DNA from: Cinclus cinclus | Taxonomy: Eukaryota; Chordata; Aves; Passeriformes; Cinclidae | NCBI RefSeq assembly: GCF_963662255.1 | Contig: NC_085050.1 | Location: 18,599,662 to 18,663,661 of the forward strand | DNA length: 64,000 bases | Direction: 5' to 3' | Shown here: positions 1 through 12,000 of the stretch, one piece after another | Position numbering within the stretch: position 1 is the stretch's first letter | How the letters are laid out: every line of letters starts with the position of its first letter | Notes under the pieces: generated by a model | Databases searched by the model: none | What the model was told of the DNA's origin: nothing | Seen by the model: only the letters and a program-made list of their open reading frames with translations | Position numbers and translations under genes: made by a program

Positions 1-3000
1 CTGAAATCAAACAGGATTAGATCAAAGTCAAATGGACCAAAATTCTTTGTAGCATTTGAGATACTAGATCTAGTGGAACTTATATAAATTGAAAACTGGG
101 GTTTGCAATAAAAATAACATGAAGAAAAAGCCTTTATTTTATTTCAGTGGAGGAGTGAGGAAAATTCAGCTAAGGTTTTTAAAGTGCTTGTCAGCCTTGG
201 ACTGCTACTTAGACAAAAGTTTGTAATGAATAATGCTGAGTTTCTGTTAGCTTATTTATTCTTTCAGATGGAAGGGATAAAGTTAGTTCAGGGTTCCTTG
301 GGCTATGAGGAAGATCACATCCTTTGGGAGGACTCATGCTACATATCCTTGTGCACATTCTTTAGTGCTTGGAACAAAATCCTGTTGTTCAAGGGAAGCT
401 TTTAGGCACAATGTTTGTGTTTGGATGCAGTGGGTTGTTTGAGTGTCTGTCAGAGAGGCTGACTTCTGAAGGGAGAGAAATCCAGCTTTGGTTAAACTAT
501 GATCAGAAGATACATGCTGGGGATTCAGACCACCCTTGTATCATGAGTCATTGTGTCAGAACAAGAGCCTGTTTTGTGGAGGCTGTGATTAACTGGACTC
601 TAGAGGCAAATAGAAAAGATGAGCTCCTATGCAGCTATTCAAACAAGATGTTTTAAGCTGAGGAATGAGTAGGAAGGAAAACTATCACGTGGGTACAATT
701 TTCTTCCAGGGCTGGGATTCTCAGAAGAAACTCAAACTGTATTTTAAAATAACATTAGCTTGCCATTTTGCTGGCTTCACTTGTTTTTCTTCTAAATGTA
801 CCAACCTTTTTTTCTGCAGGCTGCATTGAGAAGTTCATTAATCCTCTTGCAACACTACTTACTGCAACTTCTAATCACTTTTAAGGAACATTGTTTCTCT
901 AGTTGTCTTCAGTGCAAAGACTTTGATTTAAACCTTTGCAACAAATTTATTGGAGAACCAATAAAATATGGGTATCTAGAGTTAAGCTTCCAATTGTATA
1001 TAGAGCAGCCTGTGGTCTGATTTAAAAATGCAGAGCTCCATTTATTGTCATGATTTTCCAGTTGGTCTACAATGACAACACTTGGATATATGTAAAAGAC
1101 TTCAGACTTGTGGGTTTTTTAGTCACTCTTCTCATTTAGCTCTTGCTTAGAAGTGAAGCAAGAGAAGAGAGAGCACTTGATTCAGAGGAACTACAATTAG
1201 CAAAGCACAGTACTGTTTGTAAGGGCATGCTTAGCTGAAACTTTACTGTATGCTTTTACAATTATGATTTAATTTTTTTGCTAAACATCAGTTCATTTCC
1301 AAGTACTTTTTTCCTAGTGATGAAAGTAATCTGAATCTTAGTAACACTGCAAAAGCTTTTTTCCCCCTTTTTTTGGTCTCCTTTCTGAATTTTGGTAAGA
1401 CACAAGAATCTGGTGTTGTCAAAGTTATCACATGAAGGAAACAGCTTGTCCTTAGTTTACTAGCTTTTAAAATTTCCATTCAGTAAATAAAACATGAAAA
1501 CACTTAGAATTGGAAAGTAGAAGAAAATATGCTGAATGATCTATTGTTGAAACTAGTGTTGAAGATAGTTTGAATTGATTGAAATTATTGTAGGTTAGTT
1601 CAGTAACTGCTGAATTATTCCCATTCTTTAGACAAAAATAACAAATGCATATAAAGAAGGACAGAAGTTAAATGGCTTGTCTTGATCATGAGACATCAGG
1701 CAAAATGCATTGTGCAGGAGGTCATTTAAGAAAGGGACTATTTTACTTGCTGGATCATAAGTGGTCTGGGCTATTGCCTTGCCCCAGCGTCCTTTGGACT
1801 CTTAAGGTTGACAAAATTTGAAGTCTTTTGGACAGGCTTCTTTGTGCCAGAGCAACTGCATTGATAGGCTAATATGGTGTAAATTAATAGAACTGTTTGA
1901 TCAATATTAAGCTGAAGACCAGAAATAGATTAAGAAATAGTGTCTGACAATGGAAAAAAGTCCTTACAGCAGGAAGGTGATAGCGAAACTTCTACTTTTC
2001 CATTGACTGATTAGGATTCAGCTGGTTCCTTGATTTAGTGAGCTTAATTTGTGCTGGAAAATTCTGCATGTTAAATTGTCATAGCTGAATTCTTCATAAT
2101 CCTGTGTATATACAACTACAAAGAATCAGAATGCTTGTTACTTCTCTCAAAATTCACTGATGGTGCAATCTTGGTGGTCGTTATGTTTATTTATTTATTT
2201 ATCCCCCCCCCCCCCCCCCCTTTTTTTTTTTGGGTTTTGGCTTTTAATACCAGCAAATAGAATAGCATCTGATTTACCTGGACCCGTAGCACAGATTTCC
2301 TAAAGAGATTATTATTCTCTTACCTCAGTTCACATTTGTTCCTTGAGGAATTTTTTTTTTTAATGACACAAGATGATTTTTGAGCTCCCAACATGCTTTT
2401 AAGGTCAGTAGGGAATTCCTCAAAAGTAATATTAGAAGTTTGAATTACATGACAACTCTCATGTTGAGACTCACAATCCTTTCTTTCCTGCTCAGGACTG
2501 GAAATAAATGTCAGCAAAGGTGCAGTGAAAATTGTGATTTCCTGTACTGAGAGAGAGTGGACAACTTGTCTGTCTGAATCTCTCTGAGATTCCAGGAAGG
2601 GAAGCTGTAACTTACATGATGGTAAACTGACATTGCAGAAAATAAGATGTATCTTGTCAGGCTAGACATCCTTCCCTACAAAAATAATTGAAGGGATTTT
2701 TAGTGTGTAGTGTTTTTTAAACAATTTTGAACACCCGTAAGGATCTGGTTTGTCTTATATAAACCATGATGCATTCCATGGGACAGTTTGAGGAGGGGTA
2801 TGAAGCATCCTGAGACTTGTAACAGCTAGCCTGAAAACAGGTCTGTAGATTTACTTCTGTACAAGTATTGCTGCCTAATAATCTTTTGAAGGAGGAATTG
2901 GATTAGGAACATTTGAGTTAATCACTTCTTGTTGGGTACTTTGCTGATAAAGTCTTGTGTGGCTGCCTCCACCCATTCTTAGTATTTTTTGCTTCCAGAT

Positions 3001-3593
3001 ATTCATGGTTAGCCTGGCAAGAGGTAATGTTATCTAAGAGAAAGTTCTAAAGCTTAACATGAAGTCGAATTAAGTATTTTTTGTCATGTTACATAAATTA
3101 AATTAGTATTCTCTATCTAACCTACTTTTCAACCAGTGTAGTGTATATCAATTGTTTGGTTAGTCATACCCACATTGCAAAACTTTTACACTTTCTTTTA
3201 ACCTCCAAATCACCACACAATTAAAATACAGGACATTGTGTATCATAGTAATTTCAGTGCTGCTATTTTTAGTTTATGAAGGGTTGGGAGTTTCAGTAGA
3301 ATCTTTCTCTTTGTTCTCAAGAGAGTATAGTGAGCCAGAACTTTGGTGTATTTGGTCAGGGTAGTAGTTGGCAGGCACAAAATCTCTGCAGTTGCATCAT
3401 GATTAGCTGCTTCATTCTAACTAGAATTTATGAGTTGTGCCAGTCTTTCTTCCTCTGAAACTGTCAAGCAATGTCAAAGTTGTTTTAAAAGTCACTGTCA
3501 CTGAAGCAGGTATCTGCTACTTAGTCTTCAGAGTAGATACTGTTAACATCAATGTCACTCGGAGGGTTTTGGTTTCCTTTTTCTCTGCCTCAG
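1..3593 (+). other. STIM2: STIM2 intron (3' part)
   Basis: This is non-coding DNA upstream of the first recognisable STIM2 exon. It ends in a good acceptor: a pyrimidine-rich stretch (about 3569-3590) followed by CAG at 3591-3593. I looked for further STIM2 coding exons, such as the SOAR/CAD coiled coil or the Asp-rich segment after it, and saw none. The upstream exons must lie before base 1. The intron holds a (TTTA)n tract followed by an 18-base C run and an 11-base T run at 2185-2231. Open frames here (for example 796-1020) have no recognisable protein content. Confidence 0.75.
2185..2231. repeat. TTTA repeat plus C18/T11 homopolymers
   Basis: A short (TTTA)n tract runs directly into 18 consecutive C (2203-2220) and then 11 T (2221-2231). 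It is a low-complexity tract inside a STIM2 intron. Its exact length is uncertain in any assembly because long C runs are error-prone. Confidence 0.9.
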
Positions 3594-3795
3594 GGTCCAT
3601 TGTAAAACCTCCCAGCACACTGGCAAGAAGCAGTAGCTTGTGTAGATCAAGACGCAGTGTTGTGCCATCATCTCCACAGTCTCAGCACGCTTTGCACTCC
3701 CCTGACCCTGACATCCTTTCTGTGTCGAGCTGCCCAGCTCTCTATCGAACTGAAGAGGAGGAGGAAGCCATTTACTTCTCTGCTGATAAACAATG
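3594..3795 (+). CDS. STIM2: STIM2 penultimate coding exon
   Basis: This is an internal exon of stromal interaction molecule 2, the ER-membrane Ca2+ sensor that activates ORAI channels in store-operated calcium entry. It is bounded by an AG acceptor (3592-3593) and a GT donor (3796-3797). It starts with two bases completing a split codon and ends with two bases (TG) of a Trp codon finished by the next exon. The encoded cytosolic segment begins SIVKPPSTLARSSSLCRSRR. It continues to a PDPDILSVSSC stretch, a five-Glu acidic run and AIYFSADKQ, all characteristic of the STIM2 tail after the SOAR/CAD domain. From memory, mammalian STIM2 carries a longer His/Pro-rich stretch just before PDPDIL; here that stretch is very short (about SQHALHS). 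An open frame extends upstream to 3437 but reads through the intron and is not exon. Confidence 0.93.
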
Positions 3796-4601
3796 GTACG
3801 GAGATTAGCAAACAGCACTTGGAACTCTTGATAGGATTGTTGAGACTAACAGTTTAGAATTAGAGGTTAAACCAAGCCAAAAGTTAAAGTAATCTATAGG
3901 ATAATATAAATTAATATAGTCTACATGGAGCAGAGAGTTCTTGTCTGGTATGTGTATGTAAATAACTAGCATGTCATATACAGTTTAGTAATGTTGCAAT
4001 CCAGGGTGCACTGAACTAACCCTGATTCTCCATTACAATATGTTACTGGCTTTTACATCTGAAACTAGGATCAAAAGCAATGTCAGCTACTGGGCGAAGA
4101 GGAGATGGATGGTAACACAATTCTTACAGCATGTTGAGCGTGTACCTACTCTTGTTACATGGCCTCATAGGAAAAGGTTAAATTCCTTTTGGAAGGAGCA
4201 AATGAGCTTGTTGAAAGGTAGGGACACTTGTCCTGAAGAAACTTTTTGTATATGATAGGCTTAAATCTCCTTCTTTCGTTTCATAACTTTTCTGAATTCA
4301 TGTGCCAGAAAGATTTTGTTCTCTGAAGTGAGATACAAATGACTGATTCTGGGCAGATGCTGCTGCCCACAAAAGCAAGATTGCACAAACTAATTCCCTT
4401 AAGTTTAGATAATGAAATGATGTAATGCAAGCTGTAACTTAAAATGTTTAACTTAATTTTTTTTTGTTTAATTAACTACTAAGGAAAGGTGTGGGTGGTG
4501 CTTTTAGACTAATGTTATTGATTCTAAATTAATTTCCTTTGTAATTGTATGAAGGAAATTGTCGTTTCATTATATTTTCTCTTCTCTCTGCTCTGACTCA
4601 G
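3796..4601 (+). other. STIM2: STIM2 last intron
   Basis: This 806-base intron has a GT start (GTACGG, a mediocre donor) and a CTCTGACTCAG acceptor ending at 4601. Splicing across it restores a single TGG codon and keeps the STIM2 frame open, which confirms both boundaries. I see no repeat or other gene inside it. The frame at 4040-4255 is a chance ORF. Confidence 0.88.
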
Positions 4602-5082
4602 GGAAGTACAGGAAACAGGTTCGGAATGTGACTCCTTAAATTCATCCATTGGAAGAAAACAGTCTCCTCCAGCAAGTCTTGAGATGTACCAGACAATTTC
4701 TCCTCAGAAAGTATCGCCAGAGGAATTCTCACTTGAGGAATCATCTACAGGAGACTCCTCTTCTCTAACTGCAGATGTTTCTAGGGGCTCTCCTGACTGT
4801 GTAGGCATGGCAGAAACTAAGAGCATGATCTTTAGTCCTGCAAGCAAAGTTTATAATGGAATCCTGGAGAAGTCTTGCAGCATGAACCAGCTTTCAACTG
4901 GGATCCCAGTCCCAAAGCCTCGTCACACCTCGTGTTCTTCAACCGGCAGTGATAGTAAACCCAGCCATGAAGCTGCTTCTGTCCCCAGGATAAGCAGCAT
5001 CCCACAGGACCTCTACCAGAACGGTGAAAAAAATAAAAAGCCATCAAAAATTAAAAACCTCTTTAAGAAGAAGTGCAAGTGA
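4602..5082 (+). CDS. STIM2: STIM2 terminal coding exon and stop
   Basis: This last coding exon of STIM2 runs from the acceptor to a TGA stop at 5080-5082. Together the two exons encode the last 226 complete residues of the protein. Landmarks in order are EVQETGSECDSLNSSIGRKQ, a Ser/Glu-rich stretch, the SPDCVG segment, ETKSMIFSPASKVYNGILEK, and the STGIPVPKPRH segment. The TGIP at 4897-4908 fits the [S/T]xIP motif that recruits microtubule end-binding proteins. The protein ends in a lysine-rich tail (KIKNLFKKKCK), which in STIM proteins binds plasma-membrane phosphoinositides. STIM2 acts at ER-plasma membrane contacts and sets basal cytosolic Ca2+. Its EF-hand, SAM, transmembrane and SOAR regions lie upstream of this window. 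Identification is by recall of the family; the match along the whole tail is strong. Confidence 0.95.
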
Positions 5083-5517
5083 GGCGGGCAGAAGAAAACC
5101 TATAGTAATACTATAAGAACTCTATTTTTTAAATTCTTAAGAATGTAATTCCATTTGAGCATTGCAGACTGGATGCCCTAATGGAATACTCTGTAGGTCA
5201 CCTATATTTAATGACTGTACTGTCAACGGTTGTGCCAGCTGTCAATGAGAAATCATTAAAAAGTTTAGACAGTTTACATTAATTTCTGCCTATTTATTTC
5301 TTTATTTTTTTAGTTTGTCTTTTTCAGGCTTTTTTTTTTTAATTTGATTTGTTGGGCTTTTTTTAAGTTTGTTCATAAACCATTTTTAAGCCACTTTGGA
5401 CTCCTAAGCTTTAATGGACTAGTAAGCCTTCCTGGGCTTGCCAAAGTTTCTTGTTTACTGGAGCATCTTCCTATCTTTCCATAAAAATAGAACATTTATC
5501 TACTGGACTTTAACAAA

Positions 5518-5523
5518 AATAAA
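5518..5523 (+). promoter_or_regulatory. Proximal poly(A) signal candidate
   Basis: A canonical AATAAA lies 436 bases after the STIM2 stop. Use of this site would give a short 3' UTR. The downstream sequence is only weakly G/T-rich. Confidence 0.35.
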
Positions 5524-5822
5524 AGAAGTAGAACTAAATGAATTGCACTACTGTTTTACAGACTGGAACAGTCTCTGCAAGTGAAACTGAAAGACTTGTA
5601 TTTGACTGAGAAGATAAATCTTTTCACTTTTAGATCTTTGGGGTTTTTAAGTAGAATTTAGCATTTCTAATTGACTTGATTTCTGGAAATGGAAATGTCA
5701 TGCTTTTATTATGGGAAGCTTTGTTAGATGCATTTATTATTAGAATGGTTCAAGTCCTGCTGCAAAGATCATTTTTTTCCCAGGACTTTCACTGTGATTT
5801 TAATTCACTGCAGGCTGTATGA

Positions 5823-5860
5823 CAAAAAGAAAAAAAAAAAAAGAAAAAAAAAAGAAAAAA
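5823..5860. repeat. A-rich low-complexity tract
   Basis: This tract is almost pure A interrupted by single G residues, inside the STIM2 3' UTR. It could cause internal oligo-dT priming and a false mRNA end in cDNA data. Confidence 0.85.
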
Positions 5861-6035
5861 TGTAACTTGCCAAGAGAAAAGGCTCTTGATTCCTTATGCA
5901 AGATGGTTGTGAAACTTGACTGGATACTGAAAAAAATTAACCCCTCAAAATGAGGAGGGGGAATAGTAGATCTTGTTTACAGAATGACAGACTATGGACA
6001 TTTGGGTTGTGAAAGTCTGTACTGTGGTAAAGATT

Positions 6036-6041
6036 AATAAA
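6036..6041 (+). promoter_or_regulatory. Distal poly(A) signal candidate
   Basis: A canonical AATAAA lies about 950 bases after the STIM2 stop. It is followed within 30 bases by G/T-rich sequence (GGAAATGTTAATGCGCTTGG). It is the best candidate for the main STIM2 cleavage site. Confidence 0.5.
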
Positions 6042-6060
6042 TTGGAAATGTTAATGCGCT

Positions 6061-9000
6061 TGGGAATGTTCCAATTTTAGCTGATGCTTGTTTCAGACAT
6101 GTTTCAGAGGTCCTGTTAATTGGAAGCTGTTGTAGGCTACATTGCTTATGCTTACTGCTGTGTATAAGTTATTTTTTTGAATTAGCTATTATTGTCTTAA
6201 TGTCCTCCTTTTGTAAGATTTCATACACTTTATTTTTGTATAGTTTGAAGATTTAGCTGGTCAGAGATGTCTGGAGTAAATGGTATAATTTTATAATGCA
6301 TACTGTTATACTAACTCATAATTTTAGATATAAAGATAGCTATAAAGATGAGGTGACATACTTCAGATAAAAGCAATTTTTGTGAAGCTTTTTTAGGGAG
6401 AGATGAAATTACTGTGAGGTAACAAGGAAGCCTTTTTAGGGTAGCAGTAGCTAGTTGTTCGAAGACATATTTTTTTTAAACAGTTGGAGACAAGAAATGT
6501 ACGGCTTAAGCAACAGTGCCTTTTATTCAGTTTGAAAATATTAATACTGAGCAGGAATTTCTTCTGAGGTACATTCCAAAGAAATATCTCCTGCTCTAGT
6601 CAACAGAAGCAATTTACCCAGTGATGACTAAACAGTCTCAGATCTTCCATAGGGGTGTTCTAGTTGCCTCAGTAGCAGGTGCCACTGCCAGGGACTTGTG
6701 ATTAGGGGCTCACTTCTTGCCAATACGTATGTGATGTACTGTATGAAAAAATCATTTCACGGACTGCCTACATTTTTTCTAGTAAGGAGCCTTCAAAACC
6801 TGTAGCTAATTGAAATCAAGTGATACTTGTTTTTCTATCATTTTCTGTTTAGGTTCCACTGTACATACCCAATGTGTTAGTTCTCTCCTCAAGAAGTGGT
6901 GGTGATTTTAACAGCTTTACTGTGGTTAGTGACGTGGTTGAAAGAGAAGGGTTATAAAATGAGGTGGAGACCTTGCATGCGCAAGTACTTTAAATGTTCT
7001 GGTACATTGGTTAATTCCTTTAGAGAACAGAAATAATCCAGAGTTTTGTTGTCTAACAGAGACTGATTGTAGGCCATCTATGCAGAAAAGCATGGGACAA
7101 ATCAACTGTTTGATAAAGTTTGGAGAAGAAAAAAATTGGTGGAATAGAAAATAATGAGAACATAATATTGTTCCATTATTCTCTGAATCATCAGATCGAA
7201 CAGCTGTAGCTTCAAAAAAAAAAGTAATCACAAGGTAACAATGGTCTCTGAACAACAATTGTACAGTCTCTATGTGGCAGTCAACAAAAAGCAGCGATAA
7301 AAAAATACTAATACTCAAAAATCACCTCAATGCTAAGCCTTCAAGAGCTGTAGTTTAAAGCCTGATGAAGTACTTGAACATCTACAAAGGGAACAATTAC
7401 TTTTATGCAAGTAGGGAACTTCTTATGCCTCCCAAACAACGTGGAGAAGACTACTACCAGAAAAATCTTGATGCACGTGAGAAGGCTGTAGCAATAATTG
7501 AGTTCAAAATAAGATCTGGGGCTGGATAGTAGATCTTAGTGTGATGCTTGCATAACTCTGTCTCTATCATTACCAAACAAGACGAAGTGGCCTTTTGGTA
7601 CTGGAGAGTACTGAGTAGTGGAAGAGCAGCACTTCTCAGTTCTGATATCAAAATTGAGCAAACTCCAATATTGGGAAGTCAAAGCAGACAAATTCAGTTT
7701 TATGTAGTAAGTATAACTAAAAGTAAATAGAGGAGATATTGAACTCTTCATTGGCTGACAGTTAAAGTGTTAAATATCTTTTTAAAAAAACAATTTAACT
7801 ATTTTCTGGAAAAAATATTTCATGATGTTGTACAAACAAATCAAATGAGATTATCATAGTAATATATTTTGGCTTCAAAATGGCAAACCTTTGGAGCACA
7901 GACTACTGTCAACACTCAGTGTATCACCAGCTGTCCTGTAACTTCATAGCTGCTTCTTAATGCATGTTAGAGAAGGAAAAGCTTAAATTAATACAATCAG
8001 ATGTGGTGATTATTATATGTTGGAGCACAAACTGATTTTAAGTTAATTGAGGGGTTTTTTTATAATTTTAATAGCCACTTGCATTTCTTGCCATTTAAAT
8101 TTGTCCACAATGTAAGTGGACAAATGTAATTGCTCTTACTGCAGAAATTCCCATTTTCAAATGGTTCAAATCTTTTTACTGAGGGATGTTGAGATCACTG
8201 GCTCTACGAAGATCTTCACTGGCAGTCATCAAATCCAATCTTAGCTTGAAGTAACTGCCATATGCCCACATCTAAGAAGTGAGACAATGTGCCTCAAAAG
8301 GTTCTCTGTTCTGGCTCCATTTGCTAAGAGTGTAACTTGAACTTGCTGGCAGTCAGTAAGTCCAGCCAGCATTCCAACCACTAGGACTCATAGGACATAT
8401 CAGTCACTTGAGACAGTCAGCTAGTGTCATTAGAGATTAGTTTGTGGGGTTTTTGTTTTGTTTTTTTGTTTTGGGTGTTTTTTTGCTTTTATAGCTAAAA
8501 TACATGTTCTGTTTTTAGTTCTCTGGTATTTCAGAAGATGAGGCTCTTTTGCTATTTAAATATTTTGTTAGAGTACTTTGTCAGGACAACAACTCCTTTG
8601 TTGCCTAAAAGATTTCTCCCTGTTTAAGGTTGCTGTTTAAGTCACTTGTAAAATGAGAAAGTGTCAAATGTATGGTTCTATATAAAGGAGGAAAAAAACC
8701 TCCCAGTTCTTCCAAAACTAAGCAAACCCAAACCTTTCCACAATTCTTACAAAAGCTATATGACACTTGATCAGCATAAAAGTTTTGGGAAAGGCGTTTT
8801 GGTTGCCATGGGGAATGCTTTTTACCATCTTATAGTGGACTTAGAGATTAAAACAGTTGATTGTGTTTCCTTTTTTTGGTTTTTCATTTTGGTGGTTCCC
8901 CTCCATCCCTCATCCCCACAGCTCATTGATGGAACTTAAAATTATTCACTGACAGTTCCACACATATGTCAACTTTTCTTCCCCCACTGGTACCTAGGTA

Positions 9001-12000
9001 GCAGATTACCCTTTACTTCCTGAAGGGCAATTTGCTGGAAGAGGAGAAATTCTCAATCATTGGCCAAGTAGTAATGTTATAGTAAGAATATAGTTCCTTG
9101 TTTGGAAACCTAGAAGATGACGAAGCCTGGAATACTTGATTTCATTTTTCTTACAATATTTACGGATGCCAGCTGGAGTTAGGCAGTAATTTACAACTGA
9201 TTGAAAGCCTAAAACGATAAAGCTAATTAGAAATTAAAGTGTTCAAGATTTTGCCCTTCTGTTTCCCAAAATATGGGAACATGGCACGTACAGGAGCAAA
9301 ATGAGCTGATTAGTATTTCTTGTATCACCAGCTTTTAGAGTTTCAGGATAGTTTAATTCCATTTCCATGATACATTGCTGGAGAGGAATTGCTGCCTTAC
9401 TTTCATAAGTATACAATGAAATATTTTTTCCCATTTAATTACATGCATATTTTCGAGCAGTGGAGAATGTAAATAAAATTTTTTAAAGCCAAATAGAGGA
9501 GTTACTAATTCTTGGGCCCCTTGTCTATTTGCTTATTTCCTTGTGCAATATGTTAAGTAGAATGAACACATTTTTCTAATCTGTTCCAGTTTCTCTTACT
9601 ATAGGGGTGTGTTGCTATCTTATGTTTGAATCACTGCTCCAAATTGCTTGTAGGCATTTTAATCCTGGATGTTGCATCTTCAGTGATTCATGGTGAAGCC
9701 TGGCTGAGTCCAAGTGCTGCTAGCATTTTCTGCTAGTGACACAGATGTTGGGATAACTAATAACCAAAAATTGCCTGCAGAGTTAGGCTGTCTGACTGTG
9801 TAGATGTTTAGGTGACCATTCTTTGAGGCTTCAGTAGCAGATCAAATGTGTCATACAGGTGTTTAACAGATAGTTTTTGCTTCCATCCCAGTACAGATGG
9901 TGTTTTTCTGACTCTCCACTTAGTCCTCTGTTACATAAACAGAATGCACCAATTCATATAAATGATAAGAACCTCAAACTAAACTATTATTCCTGGATGC
10001 TCTTGCATCTGATATTGCTTGAGCAATTGGCAGTACACATCCATACACTTCAGGCATTCAGAAATAAAGTAGATTTGTGTTATCTTTTGGTTTTTTTGCA
10101 ACTTTAAATCTCAAGTTTACCAAATTGTGTGTGTGTGTTCTGCGTATTTAATTCTTAACTGAAATCAAAGTGGGAAGGTTGATTTCTGCTTAGATGTGAA
10201 GGATAACACCCGTGAGCAAGGTAAAAAAAAAATGCCTCTTGCTCATTGGAGAGGATGAAAAATGTTCAGTGGTATTTGGTCTCCTAAAGTGCACTCACAA
10301 TTTAGATTGCTGGAGATAAGAGGTACATTCAGTCTCAAGGCTTTCAGATCACTAACTTTTTATCCAACAAAAAATGCCACTTTCTGCTTTAGGTGTACTC
10401 TTCAGGGCATTACCTTCTTATTTCTAATTTTTATTCTATTTTTCACCCAGCATTAAACTTAGTAATTACAGTATTAACTGAGGTGATTGCCAGACCTCAG
10501 AGCAGTTTCAGATAACTTTTAGTAGCATGTCTTAGTGTCAGTTTTGGTTTAATATGTCCTAAAGGCATCTGAATCAAAACTTTGTTCTTCACATTCCTTT
10601 TTTATTAATTCAAGTCAGTTCTTTGTGATCCGTTAAAGAAATAAACAGGTACTGTTAGTTGTTTAGAGTACTACAGGTTTTTGTCAGCTGGGAATTACTA
10701 ATAGATAAATGGCAAATAGTTGCCTTTTAAAGACTTTGTCACAGTTGGGTATTGTAAAAACACTGTTGTACTTCAGGTGAATGAGGTCGAGCATTGGCTG
10801 GTGTGATTTGTGTATGAATGGTAAAGTTGTCCTTTAATTATCCTTTGATTATTTGTGTCTTGGGTTAATGCTGCACAATTATTTTCAGACTTGAATTCAT
10901 TTAAAATTAAGGTCAGTATGTCCAACACTACAAAAGTCAGTCTTTGTCAGCCATCACTCCATTCTTACAGAAATTAATGACAAGCTTGAGTATTTGTACT
11001 AGCTTGTTAGCTTGTTGGGTGGTAGAATGGATTCTGGCAAGTCTTCAGGTGGAAGGCAGCGAACTTCTGAAGTGAACTAGGTAACCTGAGTTCTTTATCA
11101 GCTTTCAAATCCATCTCCCAGTAAGATGGAGTCTCCCCAGGGGAATGTAGATGTACTTACTGCTTGGAACTTTGTAGTTAATTATATTTGGTTCTCTAAT
11201 TCTAATAACTTGCATGTGTGCTATGCTTGCTTGCTTTTCAATAGTTGACAAAATTTATAGGAGATATTGGGCGTTTGTATTAAAAAATTGCTGTTAAAAA
11301 AAAAGACTGGCAAGAGAAATCTGTCAGGCTGTGAACAGAATAGAATGAACAAAGAGACCAGCTGTTGTCTAAAAGTATTGTTTAAATAATTCGTAATGAA
11401 ATGAATTGGGTAGCACGTCTGTTTTCACATTGCTCTCCTCCAAGCAACAAATATAGTTAGAATACCCTACACTTCAGCAAGGCTGTTTGGGAGATGTCTT
11501 GCCCTGTTTTTATTTTTAATTCAAATAACATTGAGTTGTAGTGAGTGTTCAGCATATTAATGCCTGACTTAAAAGATTTGCAGAATTTGAATGACTTGCA
11601 TTGTTTTGTTTAATTACTACTTTATAAAAATATAGATACTTGCATAAAGCCCATTGGATCTGGATATGTTTTAATGACACAGCAACAAGAGGACCAAGAC
11701 AAGTAAACATGTACAAAATTTGAATCTTAAGATGCTTTACTGTTCTGGGAAGAGATGTTCTCCATGCAGATTCTGCTCTTCCTCTGTTTGCTCTTGGCTT
11801 CTGTTTGTTTTCATTAGTGGAACTAAAGTAAGAAACAAAGCCCTCAGACTGACTAGTTTCTGTCTCTAATATATACACTGTACTTGCTTTTAACCTCACC
11901 TATTGCATGTTGTTAATGCTGTACACAAATGCATTTGGAGTATTTCTTTGGTGTTGTACAGCATGATGCATTTCATTCCCTTTTCTAGTTTACCTCCCAT

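Larger units (their letters stand above)
5083..6060 (+). other. STIM2: STIM2 3' UTR
   Basis: This is AT-rich sequence after the STIM2 stop with no coding signal. It includes T-rich runs (about 5307-5340) and an A-rich tract (5823-5860). AATAAA hexamers lie at 5518-5523 and 6036-6041. The second is followed by a G/T-rich stretch, as expected downstream of a cleavage site, so I place the main mRNA end near 6055-6065. The end is inferred, not observed. Confidence 0.6.

Noticed and set aside
796..1020. Possible extra STIM2 exon with TTTTTTTCTGCAG before it
   Set aside because: The translation has no STIM2 resemblance and no good donor in a compatible phase was recognised.
3437..3593. Upstream part of the open frame leading into the STIM2 exon
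   Set aside because: It precedes a strong AG acceptor with a polypyrimidine tract and has no STIM2 similarity. The exon begins at 3594 with a split codon.
6926..7318. Minus-strand ORF of 130 codons downstream of STIM2
   Set aside because: Phe/Leu/Ser-rich translation of AT-rich DNA with no recognisable motif.
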